Shown here: positions 7,733 through 17,400 of the stretch, in pieces | How the letters are laid out: each line of letters starts with the position of its first letter | How positions within the stretch are numbered: the stretch's first letter is position 1 | From: Actinoplanes solisilvae | GTDB taxonomy: Bacteria > Actinomycetota > Actinomycetes > Mycobacteriales > Micromonosporaceae | DNA: 64,000 nucleotides | Assembly: GCF_003999975.1 (NCBI RefSeq) | Contig: NZ_RJAC01000033.1 | Location: forward strand, 1-64,000 | Direction of reading: 5' to 3' | The notes under the pieces: model-generated | The model's database searches: none | Seen by the model: only the letters and a program-made list of their open reading frames with translations | Told to the model about the DNA's origin: nothing | Position numbers and translations under genes: made by a program

Positions 7733-10700
7733 ATGGCCGCTGACGAGATCATGATCGCGCGGGCCGCCGCCTGGCTGGCCCGCGCGCTGGGCGCCGGCGG
7801 GTCGTTCACCGCCGAGCTCGACACCGATGTCCTCGGGGTGCGGCTGCCCGAGGAGTTCGTCGCCGATCCGGCGGTGGTCGCGGCCGGCACGGCGCTGGGC
7901 GAGGCGGGCACCACGCTGATCGAGGCGGCCGACCGGCTGGACGCGGCGGCCGCCTCCGGTGACGGCGGGCAACTCCTGGTGGCGACGACGGAACTGCTCG
8001 CCGCGCTGGTGTCCCTGTTCGACACGGCGCGGCGGTTCGTCACCAGCATCGCCGCGCGCACCTCGGCGATCGTGGACGCGGATGCCCGTACGGCGGTGGA
8101 GGGTCTGCTCGGGGTTCTGGCCCGACGGATCGCGGACTATCTCGTCATCTCCACGCTCGAGGTCAGCCGGCCCCGTCTCACGTTCCTGCTGAAGCTGCTG
8201 GGCCTGATCGACTGGTCCGTGGTTCCCGAGGACCTCGCCGCTCCCTCGAGCGTCGGGCACATCCGCAAGGCGATCCGGCTGGACCGGCTGGGCGACCTGG
8301 TCAGCGATCCGGTCGCGCACTTCGCGAACGTGCACGGCTGGGGAACGGCGGCCTTCGACCCGGGCGAGATCTTCCTGCTGGTGGCCGGCTTCTACGACGA
8401 CGAGGTGGCGATCGACGGCGGCCTGCTCGGCGCGGACGCCTTCCTCACCAAGGGACCGTTCACGTGGCGGCGCGACTCCTCGGCCAACCCGCCGGGTCTG
8501 CGGCTCGACGTGGACGCCGAGCTCCGGCAGGCGGTCGAGGGCCGGGTCGAGGTCAACGAGTCGTGGGGCACGACCCTGACCGGGGCCGTAACCGCCTCCG
8601 GTGGCCTCACCGCCGGGCTCACCCCGCCGTTCCGGATCACCGTGGAACCGAAGGCAGCCGAGGTTGCCGGCAAATTGAGCATCACGGTCAACCGCAACGA
8701 GCGGGCGCGGCCGTTCACGATCGTCGGCGGGAACGGGCTGATCGAGCTGACCGCCGACGACGTGTCGATCGGGGCCGAACTGGAGGTCGGGGCGAGCACC
8801 ACCGGCGTGGTCGAGGTGCAGCCCCGGGTCTTCTCCGACCTGAGCGGGCTCACCCTGACCCTGGGTCAGGAGGGCGCCGACGGCTTCATCGCGTCGCTGC
8901 TGGCCGGGCTGAACCTCACCGGGCGCTTCGACCTCGGCCTCGAGTGGCGGGGCGACGACGGGCTGGTGGTCAGGGCGGCCGGCGGCCTCGAGACCGCGAT
9001 CGGCATGCACCAGAGCCTCGGCCCGATCAGTTTCGAGACGCTCTACCTGATCCTGCGGCTCACCGACGACGGGCAGCTCACCCTGGAGGTGTCGACTGCG
9101 CTCAGCGGCACGCTCGGCCCGTTCGCCGCCGCGGTCGACCGGATCGGCGCCCTGCTGACGTTGTCGTTCAGCGACGACGACGGCGACTCCCAGGCCCGGT
9201 ACGGGATGCTCGACGCGGCCCTGGCGTTCAAGCCGCCCAACGGCGTCGGGCTCTCCCTCGACCTGGAGATCCTGCGCGGCGGTGGCTACCTGTTCATCGA
9301 CGCCGACCGGGGCGAGTACGCCGGCGCGGTCGAACTCGTCTTCGCGCAGTTCCTGGCCCTGAGCGCGATCGGCCTGATCACGACCCGGATGCCGGACGGC
9401 GGCGACGGCTTCTCGCTGCTGGTCATCGTGACCGCCGAGTTCGGTACGCCGCTGCAGCTCGGCTTCGGCTTCACGCTCAACGCCGTCGGCGGCCTGGTCG
9501 GGATCAACCGCTCGGCCCGCCTGGAAGAACTCGCGGCCGGGGTGCGCGACGGCTCGATCGAGAGCGTGATGTTCCCGGCCGACGTCGTCGCGAACGCGCC
9601 CCGGATCATCAGCGACCTGCGCCGGTTCTTCCCGCCCGAGGAGGGCACCTTCCTCATCGGGCTGATGGCGAAGCTCGGCTGGGGCGCGCCGACCCTGGTC
9701 ACCGCGTCACTCGGGGTGATCATCGAGATCCCGCCGGGCACCGTCGCCGTCCTAGGGGTCTTGAAGGTCGTGCTGCCCGACGAGGACGCCGCCCTGCTCG
9801 TCCTGCAGGTCAACTTCATCGGCGCGTACGAGCCCGACCGTGAACGCATCTGGTTCTTCGCGAGCCTGTACGAGTCGCGGATCCTGTTCATCACGCTCGG
9901 CGGCGAGATGGGGCTGCTCATCGCGTGGGGTGCGGACGCCGACTTCGTCGTGAGCATCGGCGGCTTCCATCCCTCGTTCCACCCGCCGCCGCTGCCGTTC
10001 CCGGCGCCCCGGCGCGTCAACGTCAGCATCCTCGACGAGCCGTTGGCCCGGGTGCGGGTCGAGGGCTACTTCGCGGTCACCTCCAACACGGTCCAGTTCG
10101 GGGCGAGCGCGGAGGTCTTCTTCGGGCTGGACGACTTCAAGCTCGAGGGGCACCTCGGCTTCGACGCCCTGTTCCGATTCTCGCCGTTCTACTTCACGAT
10201 CAGCTTCTCGGCGTCGCTGTCGGTCAAGGTGTTCGGCGTCGGGCTGTTCAGCGTCCGCATCCGCGGCGAGCTGGAGGGGACGTCACCCTGGTACATCGAG
10301 GGCGAGGGCTCGATCTCGCTGCTGTTCTGGGACATCGACGTGCCGTTCAGCCACCGCTGGGGCGAGGACGCCGACACCATCGTCGCGGCCGTGGCCGTGC
10401 TGCCCCTCGTACGGGAGGAGGCCCTCAAACCGCAGAACTGGACCGCGCTGCCACCGTCGGGCACCCCGATCCCGGTGTCGCTGCGGCAGATCGACGCGGC
10501 CGCCGGGATCGTGCTGCACCCGTCCGGATCGCTGCGGGTCGCGCAGCGGGCGGTGCCGCTCGACCTGCACCTCGACACGGTCGGCAACCAGCCGGTGGCC
10601 GACGTCGACCGGGTGACGATCACCGTCACCGACCCGGCGCTGGTCCGGTTGGACGACGCCGACGAGTCGTTCGCCACCGCCCAGTTCCAGGCGCTGACCG

Positions 10701-11152
10701 ACGCGCAGAAACTGGCCTCGCCCGCCTTCGAGAACCAGGCCGCCGGGGTGGTGATGGGCGTCGACGGCGCCGCCCTGACCACCTCGCACGCCGTCAAACG
10801 GCCGGTGCTGCACGAGCTCGTCGTCATCGACTCGAACTTCAAGGAACACCTGGCCCGCTTCTTCCACGTCGGGCTGGAGTTCTTCACCCATCTGCTGCGG
10901 GGCAACAGCACCGCCCGCTCGGTGCAGTCCCGGGCCACGGCGCGGGCGCTCGACCCGTTCGCCAGCCGGATCACGGTCGGCGCGGGCACATACGTCGTCG
11001 CCGACCTGCGCGACAACTCGCCGCTCTCGGCCGACGCGGTGTTCACCAGCAAGGCCCGGGCTGACGACTTCCGGCGCGCCGAGATCACCCGCGACCCCGC
11101 GCTGAGCGACCGCATCCACGTCCTGCGGGGCACCGAGGTGAGGCAGCCGTGA
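7733..11152 (+). CDS. giant DUF6603-like protein, cluster gene 2
   Basis: A 1139-residue protein with no signal peptide. An alanine-rich helical N-terminus (about 1-150) leads into a long beta-rich body of alternating strands. The last third has repeated amphipathic strands (GFHPSFHPPPLPFPAPRR, then FSPFYFTISFSASLSVKVFGV and WDIDVPFSHRWG; each quoted only in part). This pattern recalls proteins labelled DUF6603, which are uncharacterised. ATG at 7733 has AGGAG at 7723-7727. Its stop shares four bases (GTGA) with the next start, a sign of translational coupling. The strand-rich body would suit a tube, shell or fibre, but that is inference. I am fairly sure of the gene and unsure of the family name. 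Confidence 0.72.
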   Translation: MAADEIMIARAAAWLARALGAGGSFTAELDTDVLGVRLPEEFVADPAVVAAGTALGEAGTTLIEAADRLDAAAASGDGGQLLVATTELLAALVSLFDTARRFVTSIAARTSAIVDADARTAVEGLLGVLARRIADYLVISTLEVSRPRLTFLLKLLGLIDWSVVPEDLAAPSSVGHIRKAIRLDRLGDLVSDPVAHFANVHGWGTAAFDPGEIFLLVAGFYDDEVAIDGGLLGADAFLTKGPFTWRRDSSANPPGLRLDVDAELRQAVEGRVEVNESWGTTLTGAVTASGGLTAGLTPPFRITVEPKAAEVAGKLSITVNRNERARPFTIVGGNGLIELTADDVSIGAELEVGASTTGVVEVQPRVFSDLSGLTLTLGQEGADGFIASLLAGLNLTGRFDLGLEWRGDDGLVVRAAGGLETAIGMHQSLGPISFETLYLILRLTDDGQLTLEVSTALSGTLGPFAAAVDRIGALLTLSFSDDDGDSQARYGMLDAALAFKPPNGVGLSLDLEILRGGGYLFIDADRGEYAGAVELVFAQFLALSAIGLITTRMPDGGDGFSLLVIVTAEFGTPLQLGFGFTLNAVGGLVGINRSARLEELAAGVRDGSIESVMFPADVVANAPRIISDLRRFFPPEEGTFLIGLMAKLGWGAPTLVTASLGVIIEIPPGTVAVLGVLKVVLPDEDAALLVLQVNFIGAYEPDRERIWFFASLYESRILFITLGGEMGLLIAWGADADFVVSIGGFHPSFHPPPLPFPAPRRVNVSILDEPLARVRVEGYFAVTSNTVQFGASAEVFFGLDDFKLEGHLGFDALFRFSPFYFTISFSASLSVKVFGVGLFSVRIRGELEGTSPWYIEGEGSISLLFWDIDVPFSHRWGEDADTIVAAVAVLPLVREEALKPQNWTALPPSGTPIPVSLRQIDAAAGIVLHPSGSLRVAQRAVPLDLHLDTVGNQPVADVDRVTITVTDPALVRLDDADESFATAQFQALTDAQKLASPAFENQAAGVVMGVDGAALTTSHAVKRPVLHELVVIDSNFKEHLARFFHVGLEFFTHLLRGNSTARSVQSRATARALDPFASRITVGAGTYVVADLRDNSPLSADAVFTSKARADDFRRAEITRDPALSDRIHVLRGTEVRQP

Positions 11153-14100
11153 CCACACCGACCGGCACGTACACCTTCCTGCCGTGGCTGCGCCGCGGTG
11201 TCGCCAACCGCATCGAGACGGGCGCCGGTGATCCGGCCGTGCGGCTGCGCGCCGGGTTCGACGTCGAGCTCACCGTGGCCGGCGACGGGCTGGACGGTTC
11301 GGCGCCCGCGCTCATCGCGCCGCAGCACGTCTCGCTCTACGGGCCCGGCGACATCACCGGCCTCGACGCGGCCGCGATCTCGCGTCTCGAACCACCGGAC
11401 TGGACCACCAACTTCGAGGCCAACCATCTGGTGGCGATCGAGTTCTACGAGGAGGACCTGCCCTGGCGCTACACCCCGGCCGCCCCGGACGGCCGGCGAC
11501 TGCTGCCCTGGATGGCGCTGATCGTGCTGGCCGAGCCGGAGTTCAAGGACCTGGGCCGGGCCGCCGGGCAACCGCTGGGCGCGATCGAACTGCTCGCCGA
11601 CCCGACCGAGGTCGCGAGCCCGCCGGACGAGCTGTGGGCGTGGGCGCACGTGCACCTCAACGCCGAACTCGCCCCCGACGTGGTATCGACCGACACGGCC
11701 GGGCTCGCGGACCTGCTGGCCGGCGACCCTGATCTGGCCGCGTCCCGGCTGTTGTGCCCGCGCAAGCTCGCCCCGGCCACCGCCTATCACGCCTTCCTGG
11801 TGCCGGCGTTCGAGAGTGGACGGCTGGCCGGGCTGGGCCTCGACCCGGAGCCGATCATGACGGATCCGGCCACCGGGCTGACCGCGACGTCGCCGGCCTG
11901 GGACCTGACCTATCCCGGACGACCGGCGCCGGCCGCATTGCCGTTCTACCATCGCTGGTACTTCCGGACCGGGACCCGCGGCGACTTCGAGGACCTGGTC
12001 CGGGTGCTGCAGCCCCGGGTGGTCGACAGCCTGGTCGGCACCCGCGACCTCGACGTGAGCGACCCGGCGCCGGGCGTCGGCGGCATCGCCGGCCCGGACG
12101 GCGACGGCGTGCTGCGGCTGGGCGGGGCCCTGCGGGCGCCGCGGGCCACGATGGCGCCGGACGAGCTGGCCGAGGCGGAACGCTTCGAGGCCTGGGCCGA
12201 ACCGTATCCGCACCCCTTCCAGCAGCAGCTGGCCGCGTTCCTCAACCTGTCCGAGGCCTACGCGCGCGACGGCGTGACCGCCCACGACGCACCGGACGTG
12301 CCGGACGCGGCCACCGGCGACGACCCAGTGGTCGTCCCGCCTATCTACGGCCGCTGGCCGGCCCTGACCGAGCGGCTGCTCACCGAGGCCGACGGCACGC
12401 CGCGCGACGACCGGGAGAACTGGCTGCACGAGCTGAACCTGGATCCGCGCTGGCGGGTCGCCGCGGGGTTCGGCACCGACGTGGTGCGCACCCGCCAGGA
12501 GGAGCTGATGGCGGCCGCGTGGGCGCAGATCGGAGCGGTGCTGGAGGCCAACGACCGGATCCGGCAGGCGCAGCTCGCCCTGCGCACGTCCCTCACCTGG
12601 CACGCCCAGCTCGCCGGTGGGGCCGGTGCGGTCGTCACGCTGACCGCGCCGCTGCACCGCCGCGTGGTCGACGCGGGCCTCAACGTCCTCTACCGCGTAC
12701 GGGAGAGCCCGGTCCGCGCGGCCACCGTGTCGACCACGATGCGACGGTTGGTCCGCCCGACCGGCCGGCTCACGACCGGGCTCGGGCTCGACCCGGTGCG
12801 TCCGCTCGGTGAGGTGGTCGACCGGGTCAACGAGGGCGAGCTGCACACCGCCCCGCCCAAGGCGGAGCCCGCCGAGCTGCCCTCCCCCGGCGATCTGGCC
12901 GACGCGATCGAGCCGACCGGCCGGTGGGCGCGCCTGTTCCGGTGGCTGCGGCGCGTCCCGTGGCCGGTGCTGGTCCTCGCCGTCGCGGTCGTCGCAGGCC
13001 TGATCGTCCTGGCCGTCACCGGCAGCCCCACGGCCGCCCTGGTCGCCGCGATCGTGGCCGCGATCGTCGCTCTCGTGCTGGTGCCGCTGTGGCTGCGTCT
13101 GCTGCGGCGAAGTCCCGAGGTCGACATCGTGCGGCCGGAGAACCAGACGGCCGGGGCGGTCGACGCGTTGCCGGGCCACGACGGCTTCACCCTGCGGACC
13201 CCGGTCTCGGTCACGGCTGGACCGCCCGGTTCGACGGCGGTGCCGCGCGGTGACGACAACCCGGTCGCGGTCCGGTTCAAGGACGCGCTGCGCGACGTCT
13301 ACCGGCTGGCCCCGGCCGGCGCCGAGGTGGGCACGGCCGCCGAGCCCGTACGGCTGGCTCTGGACGACGTGGCTGCCGGTGTGCTGTCGACCGTCGACCC
13401 CGTGACGACCGTACCGGCAGCGGTGTTCGACGGTGTGACGCTGCCTCCGCGCGTCGTGGCCGAGATCGGTGAGCGGTTCGTCGAGGCGATGGCCTACCCG
13501 GAGTTCGACACCGCCATGTACGAACCCCTGCTCGACGTCTCCGACCAGGCCTTCGTACCCGGGCTGGACCGGGTCGAGCCGAACAGCGTGACGCTGCTGG
13601 AGACCGATCAGCGGTTCATCGAGGCGTACCTGGCCGGACTGAACCACGAGTTCGCGCGCGAGCTGCTCTGGCGCGAATACCCGACCGACCAGCGCGGCAG
13701 CTACTTCCGGCAGTTCTGGGACGTACGCACCCAGCTGCGAGCCGACGCGGGCACACCGGAGGCCCGGGAGGCGCTCAAGGACATCCCGCCGCTGCACCTG
13801 TGGCCACGACTGTCCGGCCTCGGTGAGCACGACAACCGCGAGGCCGGCCGGGCGAACGAGGAGGAGCTCGTCCTGGTCATCCGCGGTGAGCTGCTCAAGA
13901 AGTACCCGAACGCGATCATCTCGGCCCAGCCGGCGAGGTGGCAGCCGATCAGCGACACCGATCCGAGCCCGGACAAGGCGAAGGAGCGGCGGCTGGACGA
14001 GTCGAAGCCGGTCCTCACCCCGCTCTACGAGGCCCGCGTACGCCCGGACATCTTCCTGTTCGGCTTCGACCTCACGGCCCTCACGGCCCGCGGCGACGAC

Positions 14101-14451
14101 ACGGTCGACGACCAGCCGGGCTGGTTCTTCCGGATCGAGGAGGTGCCCGGCGACGCCCGCTTCGGCTTCGACACGTCGCGCACCGGCGTGATCAACGTCT
14201 ACAACGACCTGATCTGGGACGACATCGTGCCCGGCGGAACCGACGGCGACCACGTCACGGTGGCCGGCATCCCGCCGATCACGCTGATCGAACCGGCCGG
14301 GGACGTCGAGGAGAAGCACGAACAGTGGGAGAACGACCGCCACGTGCCCTTGAACAGCTCGGCCAGCGCGGCTGAGCTCGCCTACGTGGCGTTGCAGGTG
14401 CCGGTGCTCATGGCCGTGCACGCCGCCGAGCTGCTACCGGATCAGGGTTGA
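11149..14451 (+). CDS. giant unrecognised protein with central membrane hairpin, cluster gene 3
   Basis: An 1100-residue protein I do not recognise. It begins TYTFLPWLRRGVAN and is soluble in character until about residue 600. Two adjacent hydrophobic helices follow at about 605-624 (PWPVLVLAVAVVAG) and 629-650 (ALVAAIVAAIVALVLVPLW), flanked by arginines. A further 450 soluble residues follow, with the motif YGNDW absent here but ELLWREYPTDQRGSYFRQFW near 840. The hairpin could anchor it to the membrane with both large domains on the same side. GTG at 11149 overlaps the preceding TGA. The next gene starts four bases after its stop. Function unknown; the conserved gene order is the only clue. 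Confidence 0.7.
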   Translation: MTTPTGTYTFLPWLRRGVANRIETGAGDPAVRLRAGFDVELTVAGDGLDGSAPALIAPQHVSLYGPGDITGLDAAAISRLEPPDWTTNFEANHLVAIEFYEEDLPWRYTPAAPDGRRLLPWMALIVLAEPEFKDLGRAAGQPLGAIELLADPTEVASPPDELWAWAHVHLNAELAPDVVSTDTAGLADLLAGDPDLAASRLLCPRKLAPATAYHAFLVPAFESGRLAGLGLDPEPIMTDPATGLTATSPAWDLTYPGRPAPAALPFYHRWYFRTGTRGDFEDLVRVLQPRVVDSLVGTRDLDVSDPAPGVGGIAGPDGDGVLRLGGALRAPRATMAPDELAEAERFEAWAEPYPHPFQQQLAAFLNLSEAYARDGVTAHDAPDVPDAATGDDPVVVPPIYGRWPALTERLLTEADGTPRDDRENWLHELNLDPRWRVAAGFGTDVVRTRQEELMAAAWAQIGAVLEANDRIRQAQLALRTSLTWHAQLAGGAGAVVTLTAPLHRRVVDAGLNVLYRVRESPVRAATVSTTMRRLVRPTGRLTTGLGLDPVRPLGEVVDRVNEGELHTAPPKAEPAELPSPGDLADAIEPTGRWARLFRWLRRVPWPVLVLAVAVVAGLIVLAVTGSPTAALVAAIVAAIVALVLVPLWLRLLRRSPEVDIVRPENQTAGAVDALPGHDGFTLRTPVSVTAGPPGSTAVPRGDDNPVAVRFKDALRDVYRLAPAGAEVGTAAEPVRLALDDVAAGVLSTVDPVTTVPAAVFDGVTLPPRVVAEIGERFVEAMAYPEFDTAMYEPLLDVSDQAFVPGLDRVEPNSVTLLETDQRFIEAYLAGLNHEFARELLWREYPTDQRGSYFRQFWDVRTQLRADAGTPEAREALKDIPPLHLWPRLSGLGEHDNREAGRANEEELVLVIRGELLKKYPNAIISAQPARWQPISDTDPSPDKAKERRLDESKPVLTPLYEARVRPDIFLFGFDLTALTARGDDTVDDQPGWFFRIEEVPGDARFGFDTSRTGVINVYNDLIWDDIVPGGTDGDHVTVAGIPPITLIEPAGDVEEKHEQWENDRHVPLNSSASAAELAYVALQVPVLMAVHAAELLPDQG

Positions 14452-14455
14452 GCCG

Positions 14456-17400
14456 ATGGATCCCGTGAACACCGATCCCACCACCGCGATCGCCCAGCTC
14501 CCCGACACCCACCCGTTCCTGCTTCTCCCGGTGCGGCTGGAGACCCGCTTCGGCACCGCCGAGGACGGGCGGCGACAACTGTGGGTCCGCGTCTTCCCCG
14601 ACGACGTGCTGGTCGACACCTTCGACCCGACGATCGCCGCGGTCGAGCTGGCCAACCTGCGGCTGTTCTGGACGGCGTGGTGGCGGGCCCGGGGCACCGA
14701 CGCCGGCCGCCGCGCCGCGTGGCGGTCGCTGGCCACGAGCCACGGCTCTGGACGGGCCCGCTGGCTGATCGACCAGTACGCCCCGGTCAACCCGGACGCG
14801 GAACCGACCACCGCGGACGGCGACCACGTGCTGGTCATCACCCCGCCGGCGCCGGTCGCCGCCGCGGACCAGCCGGCGATCGCGGCCTACTTCACGGCGG
14901 TCTGGCAGGCCACCACCGAGCAGGCCGGGACCGCGCGGACGGCCCTGGACACCGCACTCGGAGCGACCCGCGCGGCCGAGGTGGTGGCGACCCTGCAGCC
15001 GGTGAACATCGCCGACCCGGCCGTCGCGCGAGCCGAGGGCATGGTCGTGCACGTCGCGTTCCTCGACCTGCCGCCCGACCCGCCCACCACCGACCTGGTC
15101 TGGACCCAGGCGGCCCGCGCCTGGCTGCTGCCGGAACGGTTCGTGCTGCTCGCCTCCGGCCCCGGCGGCACGACCGGACCGATCCTGGGCGAGCCGATCC
15201 CGGCCGAACTCCAGGTCGGACCCGATCCGTCCCAGGGCGCCGACGGGCTCGCGCTCGACGAGAACGGCGACCTGACGATCCCGGACGCGATGGCGTGGAC
15301 GGTGGACTTCGACGCCGCCGTCGCGGCCGGCATGGGCTTCCGGCTCGACCTCGACGACGGTCAGGCGCGCAACGGGTTCGACCGGATCGTGGTGCTCGGC
15401 GTCCGCCTGGCCGACGACCCCGAGCGCGGCGCCACCGGCCTCGAGACGCTGATCCGCCACCACCAGAGCAGCCGCAAGGCCCTCGCGCTGGTGCCGCAGG
15501 GCACCCCGACCAACAACACCGACGACCAGAGCTCCGGCTACACCTGGTGGGACGACCCGGACCGGGCCTACGACGACTACTTCGTCCGCGACACCGCCGA
15601 CGATCCGGCCGACTGGCGGCTGCGCACCGACGGGCGCTGGCTGGCCGGGCTGCTCGGCGTCGACCGGACGATCCTGCACCGCTCCCCCGGCTACTTCGGC
15701 ACCGACCTCGCCACCGCCCGGGCGATGAACACGGCCCTGTGGCCGGCCACCCTGGGCTACTTCCTCGACCGGATGATGGCCCCGCTGGTGCCGGCCGAGA
15801 CGGTCCGTTCGGTGCGTGAGCTGTTCATTCGCTTCGTGCTCGGCGGCGGCGTCGCACCGGCCATCCGGGTCGGACCCCAGCCGTACGGGATCCTGCCCGC
15901 CACCGCCTGGTCGCGCGCGCAATGGTTCCTCGACCTGGGCGGCGGCGGACCGGACCGGGCCGCCGCGGACGGTCCCGTCGACCTGCTGCCCGGCCTGTTC
16001 CGGCTCATCGAGGCGGCCGTGCCGACCTGGCGGCGGCTGGCCGCCGGCGTCGCGCACGTCGGCCCGGACACGCCCGACCCGCAGCAGACCCTGCTCGACA
16101 TCGTCGGCCTGCACCCCGCGTCGGCCGAGTTCCATCAGCGGTACGCGGAGACCTTCGACGAGATCGTCAACCTGCTGGCCTTCGTCCCCGGCTCCCCGCA
16201 GGCCGACGCGGCGCGAACGGTCCGCGGCTACGTCCAGGACGGGCTGCGCGTACTCGCCTCGCTCGGCATCGAGACCCCCGCGGAAGGCCGCTACCCGCAG
16301 ATCCTCGACCGGCTGTTCCTCGACACGCCGTCCCTGCTGCGGGGCGGGCTGGTCGAACCGCTGACCGGGCTGCGGGCCGACGGGCTCAACTACCTGCAGT
16401 GGCTGGCCTCCGCCGCCCGTACGTCACACGACGCGCTGCGCCGGCAGGCCGGGTTCACCGACGACGTCCCACCGGCCGCGCTGCTCTACCTGCTGACCCG
16501 GCACGCGCTCGACCTCGGTTACGTCGACACCGGATTCGACCTGCTCGACCTCAGTACGGCGGACCGCGTCGAACCGAGGTTCCTGCACGTCGCCGACGCC
16601 GAGACCGACACGCCGAGCAGCTGGCGGCACCTCTACCGGCCGGCCGAGGCGGTGACCGGCGACTCCGGTCTGCTGCTGGGCGAGTTCATTCCGCGAATGC
16701 TGGACGAGCTGCGGCCGTACCTGAACGAACAGATCGCGGCCGTCGAGCGGCTGGCCACCGTCGCGCCGGCCGGGCTCGAACGGGCGCTGGTCGATCACCT
16801 CGACACCTGCTCGTACCGGCTGGACGCGTGGCGGGGCGGGCTGACCGCGCTGCAACTGGCCTTCATGCGCGGCGACGACGGTGTGCGCGACGACAGCCGG
16901 CGGGGAGTGCTGATCGGCGCGTACGGCTGGCTGGAGGACGTGCGTCCCCGGGGCGGCACCGAGCCGGTCGAGCTCCCGCCCGAGCTCGCGACCGTGTTCC
17001 AGCGGACCGGCGACGCGAAGCTGACACGTGCCCCCGGCAACGAGGGGCATCTGCACGCGCCGTCGCTCGACCACGCCGTCACCGCCGCGATCCTGCGCGC
17101 CGGTCATCTGGCCAACGCGTCCGCGGCGCAACCGGAGATCCTCGACATCGACCTGACCTCGGCCCGGGTGCGCGTCGCCCTGTCGGTCATCGACGGCGTG
17201 CGCAGCGGGCAGAGTCTCGGCGCGCTGCTCGGCTACCGGCTCGAACGGGCCCTGCACGACCACGACGGGCTCTTCCTCGACCGGCTGATCGACCGGTTAC
17301 GGCGGCTGTTCCCGCTGGCCGGAAACCGGCAGGCGAGCACCGCCACCGACGACCCGGCGGTGCCGGTGACCGCGGTCGAGGCGCGCAACGTGGTGGACGG

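Noticed and set aside
5305..8061. A 918-codon minus-strand open frame
   Set aside because: Antisense to the S8 peptidase with intact catalytic motifs on the other strand; typical high-GC shadow.
10189..14421. A 1410-codon minus-strand open frame
   Set aside because: Runs antisense to cluster genes 2 and 3, which have coupled starts and consistent codon bias; the shadow has none.
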